DNA of 64,000 nucleotides. Source: Lojkania enalia (Eukaryota; Ascomycota; Dothideomycetes; Pleosporales). The notes beneath the pieces are model-generated. The model was not told the DNA's origin. It was given only the letters and a program-made list of their open reading frames with translations, and ran no database searches. Position numbers and translations under genes: made by a program. Below, piece after piece: positions 10,380-21,268 of the stretch. Every line of letters starts with the position of its first letter. Position 1 is the stretch's first letter. The stretch is taken from NCBI GenBank assembly GCA_010094045.1, contig ML986595.1:372001-436000 (forward strand), given 5' to 3'.

Positions 10380-13300
10380 TCACAAAGCTCTGCCTTCGAT
10401 AATCCCTCTGGAGCTGTGCTGGCTGCTTCTACCTGCGTCGGACGATGCCTTGCCTTCCGACGCTGCTGTGCTACGGGGTGCTGGGGGCGTCCCAGGGACA
10501 GGAGCGTGTTTGATTTCTCTACGGCCGTTGGATTTGTAGTAGAGAATAACATCACCGCCTCCTCGCCATACATGTGCACGAATGGATGCAAGGGTCATGG
10601 TCGGTGATATAAGCTATGATAGTGCATGAGCTTTAGCGACGGGTATACGAATAGAAATACGTACCTGGTTATTACAATAAAGTTCTAAATATTCCTCGGG
10701 TTTTAGGGCGTTTGGATCTTCCTTTTCAGGTGCCGGTTCTATTCGCTCGGCGACATAGGCCAAGATCTTACGAGCCCGTAACATGCGGTTGGCGTTTAGT
10801 CGATTGTTACTTATTGCCGTATTAGCTGTTCGAACTACTGTGTCTGAAGGGACGAAGAGGGGTATATACCCGTCCGTGGAGATGCTTGGAAGTTGATTCT
10901 GGTACGGCTCAAGTATGAAGCTAACTTTGACGATGTCTTTCAGTGGGGTTTGATTCTGCAGTATAGATTAGCAGGAGCATAGGGTGGAAGGAAGGACACC
11001 GCCATACTCGAAGGAGAACATCTGCGAGCCAAACTGGTGCCGTTTTTTCAATCAAGTCAGCCTGTTGGCCTAGAGAGCCCACATGGCCTTCAAATAAATC
11101 TGCAACTCCACCAGAATCGGGACGATCTTCTTGAATCAATATCGTCGTTGTGGCAGGTGGTTTTAGGACCGGCGTCTCGTTCGGTAAACTAGGAGCGATT
11201 TGTGAAGTAATGGTCAGGGCACCTAAGTTGACTTGCTCCTCGTATCCTAGCCGAATCTTCTGTACTACACCGTGAAAATTGTCTTCTATGACCCTTTCAT
11301 CGGCTTTGCTTGACCGAGAATCACTATCCTCTGATTTCTCATCCGTAGCAATAGGTTTGGGAGTCTCAGGAATTGGCGAGGTGGTACTGAACTTTTTCAT
11401 ATTGAAAGACATGTTGAATTTCTTGGAGAAAAGAGCCTTGCCCTTTTTCGTCTGACCGGGTGTATCTTCCATTGCTGGAGATTGTGGAAGCGCCTCTTGC
11501 GATGGATCAGCAGACGTTTCGGTCGAACTCTGGGCCTTCCCATTTCCATTCGTTGCGGGGTAGGCCGAAAAATAGTCAGAACCTTCCTTTGCCTGACTCT
11601 GCTGTGTTTGAGTTTTCTCCAACTGTGATCCTTCCTCTGTTGTAGATGGCAACGACATCGTTTGTTGAGGGCCATGGCCTACGCTGGTCGGAGGTAGGGC
11701 GGGTGTGGCGAGCCCAATCGACATACCTGGAGTGTTGAGTGGGAGATGGAAACCACTGGTAGCGCGGATGGTCGATCCAGAGGTCGGCCCCGATGCAGCC
11801 TCCTTCCACCCATTAATAGGAGTCTCAGGAATATGAATGCTAGTAGGGGCTTTGGCTCGATTCAAACCACTCGCTTTCTCTTGCAGAAGCATGTTCCTGA
11901 AATCTTCGTCTCTTTTAATCTCTTCGTCAATCAAATTTGAGAAAAGATATCGGAGTATCCATTTCCCGAGGTTTACTTGTTCATGTTAGCTCAATGCGCT
12001 TGGACAACATTTTCCCATTTAGTACATGCGCACATACTTCTTTGATCCTCGCGGAACTCGATCTTTTCTTCCAAATGTAGTTCATCCGCATACATTTCAG
12101 CATCAAAGCAATAGTTCTCTTCTAAAACACATGTAAGGCTCCCAGTCCTTGTATTAACTGCACACCAATGGGCAACAGTTTCCCGGGTGTTGACTTCTAG
12201 GACAACATCTTCGAGATGTCTCTTACCGAATGATTTAACGGGTGCGCACTTTAACCTGTTAGATGGTAAGGAAAATGGGGCCGACAAAACATACCTGCAA
12301 GAGATCCCATAGCATAACCTCACCAGCGGTATCGAGAGTCAAGACTCTCCTCCGGTCATTGAGCAGTACATGCTTGATAAGGCCATTTTGTCCCTCGATA
12401 GAAAAGTCTGGAAGATCTCGGCATGGAACAACCATGCCAGAGTCTGCTACCGATAATACTTCTGAAGGCTTCCGTGCACTAGCTACTGAGTACATAGTCG
12501 ATGCCTCAGGATCTTTCGCTGAGAACAAGGGGAACGGTGCTGTGTTGGACATTCGCAGTAGGGCCTTGAATGGAATCTTTGGCACGGCTCCACCCGGGGG
12601 CGGACTTGCCGTAGGAGGAGAAGGATAGCGCGTCCGGGTAGTGGCAACGCTGGATCTATGCCACTTGTAGGATTCCGGCAAAGCGACGTCAGCCGCTGTC
12701 TCGACGTCGTTCCATCTGTTTATGCTAGAGCTTGATGTAGCAGTCCAAATATAGTCTCCGGCTTGTATGACTTTATTCACTCCTTCATGCTCTTGGCACA
12801 CGGCTACCGACACTCCCTCGTCCATTTCAGGGCAATTCCGCACGTCGCTCTTTGCAACCATGCCTGATCGATCGGAGGAGTAGAAAATAGATAATTGAGG
12901 ATCGCTAGAGTAAAGCGACCACACACTATCATTGTGCATGGTGAGCGTATACATGCATCTACCCGCGGTCATGGACCACACCTTGACCGTCTGATCGGAA
13001 GAAGCGGTCATGATGGTGTCGCCATCCTGGGTAATGAGCACGTCCCGGACATTGTCTGTGTGTCCGACAAACTTGGTGACGCGCTTTCCGGTTCTTGCAT
13101 CCCACACGCGGACGATGCTTTCTGGACCGCCGCTGGCAATGATAGAGCTATTTGCCGCCAATGCATACACAGAGCCCTTGGCGGTGTTCTCGTCGTCGCC
13201 GACGGCTATTTGCAGCTTCTTCCCGGCGCCATTGAGGTCCCACAAGCTGATCTTGCGATCCAGCCCTCCAGACACAACCCAGTTCTCGTTCGGGCCAGGC

Positions 13301-13854
13301 GAGGCCACGCGCTTTACGTAGTCGGTGTGTAACCCGATGGTCTGGGGCGGAAGAATATCCTGGGCGGCGGGCCGCCATAGCTTCACGGTGATGTCTGACG
13401 ACGCAGAAACTAGCGCTTGATTGTCCTGCGCCAGCACGATGTCGTTGATCCAGTGCGTATGCGCCTGCACCTGCTGGCGGAACTGTGTCGGCGGGGGTTT
13501 GTAATCGGGCGCGCTGGAATCGGCAAACGGGTCGCTGTCTTCGTTGTGCTTTGGTCGCAGGTCAAGTTGCAGGTCCCAGGCGCATATCACGCCGTCGCGG
13601 CCGCCCGAATAACTATCGACGTCAATGCAACGTGCGCAACCGGCTTCTTGGAGTGCTCACAGAGTCGCATTGCCAGGGTCGACGGCCAGGCCATTTACGC
13701 CTAGCCTGTGCCCGCCGGCCGAGTTCGCAAGAGGCAAGACTACACACAGAGAAGAACGGGAATGTTAGTTTTGCATCAGTCGGCGCGCTTGAGGAATTAG
13801 GGATTGTGGGAGGCACCAACCATACGAGATTCTCTTCCGCGCGTTTCGCGCCAT
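10380..13854 (-). CDS. WD40-DUF3337 protein, WDR48/UAF1 (Bun107, Duf1) family deubiquitinase activator
   Basis: Seven minus-strand exons: 13854-13821, 13739-13661, 13612-12295, 12248-12038, 11975-11008, 10955-10665 and 10613-10380. They give 1,044 residues with six short introns (46-81 bp). The start [17 protein letters not shown] leads into WD40 repeats ([40 protein letters not shown]). The middle block [11 protein letters not shown], with [30 protein letters not shown], is the family hallmark. A Ser/Pro-rich disordered stretch follows. The C-terminal DUF3337 (SUMO-like) region ends in [26 protein letters not shown]48 proteins bind and activate USP1, USP12 and USP46-type deubiquitinases; in fission yeast Bun107 partners Ubp9. 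Every splice junction rebuilds conserved sequence in phase. Mammalian WDR48 is shorter (about 677 residues); the extra length is mostly the disordered insert. Confidence 0.93.
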
Positions 13855-14654
13855 CCGGCATCGATTAGGACGGGCTAAACATAGGGCGCTGGACGTGGGA
13901 GACCAGGCGTTGTTCTGTTCGAAGGGCAGTCGGGGGACGAGAATACGCAGGTTGGAGAGGGGAAGCCAGAAGAGGGGTGCTCCGAGTGGAAGCTGTGGTA
14001 AATGACGATGGAAGTCGGCCTTGGGCCCGGATGCCGTGAACAGCCCACTACGCTAAATACTGGCATTGCTTCGCGGAGGGGGTTGCGTGCATGGGGCGCA
14101 AGCGGGCCAAAACGGTGAACTATCTACGGACGGACAAGTGTACATCAGAGCGGCCTAGGGCATGAGAAGCAACGGAGGCAAGCCGTTGCGGCTGGTCCTC
14201 GTCGTGAATGGCCGCATGGCTAGTTGGAAGCGCGCAAGCACCGGCAGGACTTCTCCGACAGCGTGGCCCCCACGTTGTTCAGCTTCTTGGGTCAGGCACA
14301 GGGGACCAGGCACAAGGTTTGGGATAGCCCGGAACAGCCTCCCCCACCGCGCGCCGGGAACTACCCCGAGCTTGTTGGCTTGTTGGTTCAATATCACAGG
14401 CCTCGGGGCGACGCCGGGCCACACAGTACTTCCCAAGTCGTTGCCTCTAGTAATGCCTCGATGGGCCTATTTTCATCTGCTTAAAACACTCCCTTACAGT
14501 AATACCTATCGTCCCAGATCCAGCCGACGCTGTCGAGCATGCATGCATGTCCAAGAACACCCCGAGCAGCCCATCCTCCATTCGCGACATACTCCTGCAC
14601 TATACAAATTAATACACACCCCAAGCGTAACATGGCCAGCAAACATCCAGCAGC
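13855..14654. other. intergenic spacer upstream of the WDR48-like gene
   Basis: Moderately GC-rich. It holds the promoter of the minus-strand WDR48-like gene at its left end and the 3' UTR of CEF1 at its right. The 193-residue plus-strand frame (14162-14743) has no motif and overlaps the CEF1 end, so I do not call it. Confidence 0.55.
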
Positions 14655-17000
14655 TCAGCGCGCACCATTCACCTCTTGGAGGCTATCTAGCTCCTCCTTC
14701 CTTGTCCGATAGAGATCTTGTGCTTCACGCTCCCTTCGGCTAACGAAATGAACTTCATCGCGCAAACTCTCCAGTCGCCTGTTGATTGCCGACTGCTCCG
14801 AATACTGCATCGTCCTAGCTGTGTCGACCTCTATTTTGGCCTGCTCGAGCGCCTTCGACGCGGCAACGATCTTCTGGCGGAGAAGGCCCGAGCGCTTCTG
14901 ATATCCTCCAAAATGCAAAGCTAGCTTCTTCTCCAGCTTATTGGCCTTCTGCGCCGACTCGATAATCTTGTCCTGTGTGTTGTCGAACGCTTCCACCATC
15001 AGTTGGTGTTCATCTACCTCGTCTTCTTCGTAACCATCGAGACCTGGTAGTCTCGACGAGCTGTGCAGAGCTGTCCAAGCGGTCCCAAACTCTTCATGGA
15101 AAGCCCGTTTCTCTTTCTCGCTTGTGTTGGATACTTCCAAAGCCAGCTCCATCTTCGCCTTCGAAAGAGCATCATCACTGAACCTCTCGAGCGGCCGTAA
15201 ACTTCCAGTGACTTGTCCTCCGCCAAACTTCTGAATGTCATTCGCAATTAGCAGAGCGATTTCAGTCTCGACTTCCCGCTCAGCTGGGTCCGAGACATCT
15301 TCAGCCCTTTTCAACATAGCATCAATATCCACCCTTGACGGTCGCGGAAGGAACCTTTGTATAACCTGGGTCTGTCTTGAGAATTCAGCACGCTCTGCGG
15401 CCTCCTGAATCTCTCGATTTCTCCGGTCTCGCTCTGCGGCATCTTCTTCGGTTACTGCTACGATCTGTGCCTCTGCTTGCTCCTCTGGAAGCTCAAATTC
15501 CCACTCGGTCTCCTTCGGTTTCGGCAGGGCGGCAAGCTTGCTCTTAAGATTCTGCCTCATGGCATTCTCTCTGAACCTAATGTCCCGCGGAGTTTGACCA
15601 ATGAGTTGCATGCCATCGCCCTCATTCAAATGAAGACTATCCCGAGGGGTCCTCATTGGTGTTGCACCTAGCCCTTGACGCATTGGAGTAGCGCCAATGC
15701 CTCCATTTGGTTGCCGATAGGGTGTGGCCATCGGATTTGGCGTCACTATTTGGTGCCGAGATGCAGTCCCAGGCAACGCCGGAGGAGCCCCATCCTCAAT
15801 CAGATCCGGATTGTCACCACCCAGCAAAGCAGATTGAGTCCCATCTCTGAATCGGGCATTTCGAGCTTCGTTTGCAATAGTATCTTCCTCTTTAGGTGCC
15901 TGTGGAGTGCGGATAGGAGTGTTCTGGGCGATGCTGGAGTAATTCCCAATCAACCCTTGTGTGGCAGCATTTTCGCTACCCCCACTCGTTATAGCACGTT
16001 CTCCAGCCATGCCCATTTTGACAATATCTTCTAGCTCGGCCTCTCCCACCTGAGGTGCAGGTAGAACGAGAGCGCGTCGCTTGCTGCTCTGTTCCGCTTC
16101 CCGAATCCTTTGTGCTTGCGCGGCCTTTGCGTATGAAGTAGCGATGCTACCAGAGCCTTTCTCATTCTTTTTCCGCTTGTTTTCCCCTTGCTCTTCCATC
16201 TGCTCTGCCTTACGCTTGTTCGCTAGTTGTTGCTTCCGTGGATCAAAAGCCTCCCGCTCCCGTTCATTTTGTTCAAGTTCTTCGGTGGTGTCAAAAAAGC
16301 CCGCTGGAACCTCCCTTTCGAGCGGAACGTCAGCATTGTAATCGATGTGATTGCCCTTTTTAGGGGTTATCTTGATGTTGATGCCGGCAGCCTTCAGTTC
16401 ACGCCGCTTCTGTAGGAGTGCAAGTCTCCTAGACTCCTCCAATTGCCTCTCACGAGCCTTCCGCTTTGCCTTCTTTCCACTAACGTTCGCCAACCGTGCA
16501 CGGGCTTCGGACAGCATTTCCTTATCTTCCTCATCCATATCAATAGCGTCTGGCCTGGCAGGCCTGCTCTCAGCATATGCATCGACCTCGCCCGGGCGTA
16601 ATCGTCGAACATCGTCAGCGGAAGGGGCTACCGTCTCTCCACCCTCCGGGCCCGCGAGGCCCAGATCGCCACCCTCCCTAGCTTCCTGCTCATCTAGTAA
16701 TTTCTGATAGCGCTCCAGACATTGCGTTGCTGTCCTGCCGACGATAGGTGCTATTGTCCGCCATTGCGTAGGAAGCAGCTTGGCCATCGTAAGAAGCTTC
16801 TCGTCATCTTCCCTAGACCACTCCGTCTTCTTGATGGAAGGATCCAGCCATTCATTCCATCGTGCCTTGCATTGTTTCGCTGTCTTCTTTGCAAGGAGGG
16901 AGGCGCAACGCGCCCACTGATTGAGACCATACTTTGAGATTGCTGCCTTCAAAACCTCATCCTCCACGTTCGACCATTGCCCAACTTTTGTGACAACCAT
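14655..17000 (-). CDS. CEF1: pre-mRNA-splicing factor Cef1/Cdc5
   Basis: One uninterrupted frame of 781 residues. Two N-terminal Myb repeats occupy residues about 7-57 and 58-108: WSNVEDEVLKAAISKYGLNQWARCASLL, then KARWNEWLDPSIKKTEW, then TQWRTIAPIVGRTATQCLERYQKLL. All tryptophans expected of the fold are present. The long charged middle (RKARERQLEESRRLALLQKRRELKAAGI) and the Gln/Pro region with repeated GATPMR motifs are typical. A coiled-coil C-terminus ends near ELDSLQEV. Cdc5/Cef1 is a core member of the Prp19/NineTeen complex that stabilises the catalytic spliceosome, and it acts in the nucleus. The conserved N-terminus places the start at 17000. The absence of introns is unlike most other genes here. 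It is divergent from the small gene at 17284. Confidence 0.96.
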   Translation of the reverse strand: MVVTKVGQWSNVEDEVLKAAISKYGLNQWARCASLLAKKTAKQCKARWNEWLDPSIKKTEWSREDDEKLLTMAKLLPTQWRTIAPIVGRTATQCLERYQKLLDEQEAREGGDLGLAGPEGGETVAPSADDVRRLRPGEVDAYAESRPARPDAIDMDEEDKEMLSEARARLANVSGKKAKRKARERQLEESRRLALLQKRRELKAAGINIKITPKKGNHIDYNADVPLEREVPAGFFDTTEELEQNEREREAFDPRKQQLANKRKAEQMEEQGENKRKKNEKGSGSIATSYAKAAQAQRIREAEQSSKRRALVLPAPQVGEAELEDIVKMGMAGERAITSGGSENAATQGLIGNYSSIAQNTPIRTPQAPKEEDTIANEARNARFRDGTQSALLGGDNPDLIEDGAPPALPGTASRHQIVTPNPMATPYRQPNGGIGATPMRQGLGATPMRTPRDSLHLNEGDGMQLIGQTPRDIRFRENAMRQNLKSKLAALPKPKETEWEFELPEEQAEAQIVAVTEEDAAERDRRNREIQEAAERAEFSRQTQVIQRFLPRPSRVDIDAMLKRAEDVSDPAEREVETEIALLIANDIQKFGGGQVTGSLRPLERFSDDALSKAKMELALEVSNTSEKEKRAFHEEFGTAWTALHSSSRLPGLDGYEEDEVDEHQLMVEAFDNTQDKIIESAQKANKLEKKLALHFGGYQKRSGLLRQKIVAASKALEQAKIEVDTARTMQYSEQSAINRRLESLRDEVHFVSRREREAQDLYRTRKEELDSLQEVNGAR

Positions 17001-17283
17001 CTTCGAGGATAGTAGCGGTCGCGTAGATCAATCGAAAATGCACCGGTCCCGAAGATACGCCCGGCGCGGGCAGGTCGTGTCGCGTAGGCGTTGTGATGTC
17101 TGCTTCGTCGCAGAGGTAAGTTCGAGAAATGTTACGGTAGGTGAAGTCTTGGCGCACTAACCGTTCAAGTAACTAGCTCCACGGTCGCGTCAAGCTACAT
17201 TACCTTGACGTAACTGTCGTCTATTAAATAGCTACACCTATTCTTACTTCTAATACCTTAGAAAGTACCTAGGGAAGGAAATT
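17001..17283. promoter_or_regulatory. divergent promoter between CEF1 and the small plus-strand gene
   Basis: A 283-bp spacer between start codons at 17000 (minus) and 17284 (plus). I could not assign specific factor sites. Confidence 0.5.
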
Positions 17284-17685
17284 TTGCATGACATGTTCAC
17301 ATTTCGGCATTTGTTAAGGCTGGCTGTTCAACAAAGGCACCAAAGCCGTTCAAGCATAGCACCTTCAACATATTTTCCAAGTTCGCAATTCTATTCATCG
17401 GATGTCAGCCTAAGCTCAGAGCAATTGAAGGTCGACTCAACGGTGTGGCCTAAAAATTTGTATTACCTGTGGAATAAACGCTAAGTGAACCAGGAACCTA
17501 GAAAGATAACAACTCAGGAACACCATAGTCCAAAGAGAAAAACACAAGCGGAACTCGACAAAGAGTTAGAATTAAAGATGAAAGGTCTAGCAGGTGAAGG
17601 AGGAGAAGCCGGAGTCGAGTATGAGGATGGGCAGCCCATTGCTATGAAGCGAAGCGTACGGAACAATATGTTCCGCTACATATGA
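17284..17685 (+). CDS. small conserved fungal protein, possibly mitochondrial
   Basis: Exons 17284-17442 and 17494-17685 give 116 residues. The unspliced frame stops at 17482. A 51-bp intron (GTGTGG to CCAG, branch gctaag) joins two frames in phase. The second exon ends with a compact block (KMKGLAGEGGEAGVEYEDGQ, then PIAMKRSVRNNMFRYI) that I recall as conserved at the C-terminus of small fungal proteins of unknown function. The N-terminus is Arg/Ser-rich, without acidic residues for about 40 positions and with an alternating hydrophobic pattern (MFTFRHLLRLAVQQRH), compatible with a mitochondrial presequence. An internal ATG at codon 4 could also serve. It shares a short promoter with CEF1. 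Confidence 0.7.
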
Positions 17686-19040
17686 AACGATTTGCCGCTA
17701 TAGGTTAGGTGGCAAATGTATAATGTTGTATATTCGCCTAGGATAGAGTCAATGTAAGTAGTTCCTTTCCAAATCATGGATTGTTTTTCATAACCGTTAG
17801 TAGGTATGGACCGGGTCAATAGCTGCTTAAAGATCTTTACGCTGATATTTAAATCAGGGTCACGATCCGGTAGTATCGCGATTCCTAGGCAATCATGCAT
17901 TAGGCAACATTCCGTTAGAGCGCCCCCATTTGTAATATAGGTATGAGTTTGGAACTAAATGAAATTTTCAATCAGATGCTAGGGTTGGGAGGTCTGAACC
18001 CTATCATTCCAAAATTTACACTTCTCTCTAGCAGCCTGTTACCTTTGGTCCATCCATTCTTAGCGTCTAATGCCCATTGCGCATATGAGAGGAAAACTTT
18101 ACACTGAGCATGCAAATAGCCGTACTAGTATCTTCTTTTTCATGATCTCCTATCCTCTATATCTCCCCTTTTTAAACCTTCAGTCTTAATCCAATTCAGC
18201 CCTCTGCCTTACAACTCCAAACATACTACTTCTGTCTAGCTACCTGCGATTCTCTTCCCCAACCCTTTTTGCCTCTTATATATGCTGTTCTCCGGCTCGC
18301 CGACTTTCAACTGTATCTCTACACCTTTGTAAAACTTAATCCATGGCCAACATCCTTCATGCCCGGGCCTAAATCTGAGTACAGAACCTGCCATTTAGTG
18401 GAATAATCGACGCTCTGCGTCATCCTCTGCCAGTCTGAATATGCCGTTGTGTAGAAATAGCAGGATCTGGACCGGCAACGGCCGTAAGTAGTTTGCCTGT
18501 TTGAATAATAGGCGTTGCACCGAAAACAGAAGCGGCGACAAACGATGTTCCCGCTTTTTGAAGTTGAGTAGATATAAATGATGTGGTCCTTGAATGCTAA
18601 GAACCAGCAGAGGGATTTCTGGAGGGAGGCGGCTAGATCAAGCAGATGACTTAGACCTAGAGAGATGAAGAGATTAAAATTCACTCCAGAAGTGCTCCTG
18701 CGATAGGCTTGATATAGGGAGCAAATACCAACACCACCATGTTGACAGTGCACAAGCACCAAACTCCAACCCGATGTATCTCGGATGGAGGGTCAGCACT
18801 GCCCAAATGTGAACTTCTTTGAAGCTTAAGCCAATACAATATTCTCATTAGACTCATAGAGCAAGACGGATGAATAGCAAAAGCGAAATTCTTAGAAATC
18901 ACATGTTAAAAGCCCATCCAGCTAGATAGAAAAGGTTGTCTCTACACATTTTGGAGTCGACCGTGCTGTAAATATGCAACTAATGCAACATTGATCGTAA
19001 TGTCACATTCTAGGAGGCATAGACGGGTTGGAATAGCTTA

Positions 19041-19600
19041 GTGGAGGCCTGCTACGGCGGCGACTTCTTTGCCGGGGAGCACAAGGTTGATAGTCTCAAG
19101 TTTGTAGTGTATGGGACGAAATCTGGCAAGAATATCTGCACCCATCGCAACAACACTATCCCCAACTGCCACGGTTGCATGGTGCATAGTATCAGCCATA
19201 ATGATTTAGGCACAACGGGTGTCTCTCATTATGACTGCCCTTAGCTAGAATGGAGTGTTACCGACGCAGGCGGCAATTGCACAGATATCAGTGATGTTAC
19301 AAACAAGTGTAAAGAGCCGGGTTCTTTGGCTCCGAGGAGATCGTTCTAGGGGAGGTAGGGCAAATTGCGGCTAAAGGAAAACAAGTCAATATAGAAATTG
19401 GAGTTGAGATTTCCACTACGCATGGATTCTCAGTCGATATTTGTGGGGAGATGAAAGAGGTTGCCTCACTCGGCGTCAGCTATGAGTATAAGAACCCCCT
19501 ACTAGTCTCTGGCGAATTCTCTGATATTGTGCTTGCAGTCTCCACTACCCAAACCACTTCAACCATCACGATTCATTCTAGCATTAAAGAACCACTAGAA
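19041..19600 (+). pseudogene. possible degraded protein-coding relic
   Basis: Two stretches read like protein but lie in different frames. The first (19041-19244) has balanced composition with several Cys and His, for example VDSLKFVVYGTKSG and NCHGCMVHSIS, and ends at an in-frame TAG. The second, after about 150 bases with several stops, reads GVEISTTHGFSVDICGEM and VSYEYKNPLLVSGEF near 19405-19520. No start or splice model joins them cleanly. It may be the remnant of a secreted Cys-containing protein. The family is not recognised and the call is tentative. Confidence 0.3.
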
Positions 19601-20908
19601 TGCGCACTCTAGGTCTATTTTGCACGATTAATCGAAATCTGTGGTGACATGAGCGGAGGGAGTACGGCGAACACTTATTAGACCATCCACTCTCTCCTCT
19701 TAAGGAGTGCAACGTTGACGTGAAGACAATACATAACTTCTATATTATGTTCCCTTAACTCAGGGGTGATGGAAAGTCGGTCATCTTCCTCGCACAACAT
19801 GCGTAGTTTCCAAGACGAACAAAGACTTGAGGTTTATCTAGAAACAGAGTCTATCAATGCAGAAGGTATTCCATTACCCATGGATCAACAGCTCACTTCA
19901 TATTAGGATGCCCAGGCTAACAGCGTAGGAGAGTCAACTAACAATCCTATCTGCGATTCAGAGTTTAAGTGCGAGACAGACCGTTGAACACGATCATAAT
20001 TAGACAATACCATGGATGTTAGGGATACGCGACTCACTTCATGTAATAGTGGACTTGAATAATTTACGCTTGCATTGTATTCGATATATAGAGCACTAGG
20101 AGATATTGCATATAATACCCCTCCATGGTGTGATTTCTCTATCGTAGAATAAAATATCAAAATATAGTGGCATGGTTGGCTTTGTAGTTTCTCAACATGG
20201 CTTGAGACAGATTCGGAAAGAGACTGTCAACTTGACAAATTTTTGTAGTCGAAGCATGTTTTCTCCGTTGATCCTCATTAGCTGCGGCATTAGACTGAAC
20301 GACTGTACAGTGGAGGCTCAGGCTTTGTGCTACAACTGCTAGCCGCAGACCGCTACTCGAGTCGTTAAAATTCGTGGTGTGCTAGTTCCAATAAGCGTAT
20401 AGTACAGACTAATGGAGATAGCCATTAGCCGGAGCCCCCTAAGAAATTCATAACCTTTAGGGCTGCTACAATTAATGGAAGGTGCGCTCATGGATCGGAT
20501 CTAGGCACGGTGGTGCAAGGTAAGATGCTCGGGAGATGATCATATGCGATTGACAGTGGACAGCTTTCATAGGGACATTGTCGCCGAACTGCTTAGTCCT
20601 GAGACGAGGTAAAAAAAAAGAGCCGACGCGGATCAAATAGTGAACTTATGCAATGAGCAGCTGGCGAGGATAGCACTAAAATCAAAAGCCTTATTTTCTA
20701 CCCCGCCTCTCATTTATCATCTCAATAACGGCTTAATAGAAACAACTTGACTATTAGGGAAAAATAATTTCCTCTCATAAAAATTCCTTAAACACTCATC
20801 CCGTTTATAGACTCCAAAGCCTTGGCGACTCGGCGGTCGGCTTTGCAATCTTCTTCAATTGTCTTCGCACTTTAGTTTTTTGAGACCAAAGTAAGCCTCC
20901 TTGCAAAT

Positions 20909-21268
20909 CTAAATTGGGGTCTTCTTAGTCTCATTCGTGCTCCATGCATTTCCGCGATGTACAGATCTCCGCGAGTGGACACCGGGATTAAAGGGTGACT
21001 GATTGTGATAGATAGAAGCGTCGCTGATGGTATCAATAATAACAGATGGTAGATGGCGGCTCGTGATGGTAGACTGGCTGGTACAATGGAAAGCATTTGT
21101 CACTGGGCTTGCTGTCACAATTTGATGTTCACGAGGGCTCGTCAACGCCTCTCCCGTTTCTGGAGCGGCTGCGGACTTTGGTCTTAGTGGGTGGGCGATA
21201 GTGCGGGTGAACGCTGTCAGAGTAATGAGAAGAATTAAAATTTTATTATGACGATAATATCTTGGCAA
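20909..21268 (-). CDS. candidate small secreted protein
   Basis: A 119-residue frame. The N-terminus has a basic start (MPRYYRHNK), a strong hydrophobic core (ILILLITLTAF) and a plausible signal-peptidase site near TIAHP, about residues 25-27. The mature part is Ser/Thr/His-rich with a single Cys and several Arg-Arg or Pro-Arg sites (HSRRSVHRGN). There is no known domain. It lies alone in the gene-poor region, a setting often seen for fungal effectors, but the single cysteine and lack of homology evidence keep the call weak. It may be a chance frame. Confidence 0.35.
   Translation of the reverse strand: MPRYYRHNKILILLITLTAFTRTIAHPLRPKSAAAPETGEALTSPREHQIVTASPVTNAFHCTSQSTITSRHLPSVIIDTISDASIYHNQSPFNPGVHSRRSVHRGNAWSTNETKKTPI

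Noticed and set aside
14162..14743. 193-codon plus-strand frame
   Set aside because: Overlaps the end of CEF1 and has no domain or good start context; likely chance.
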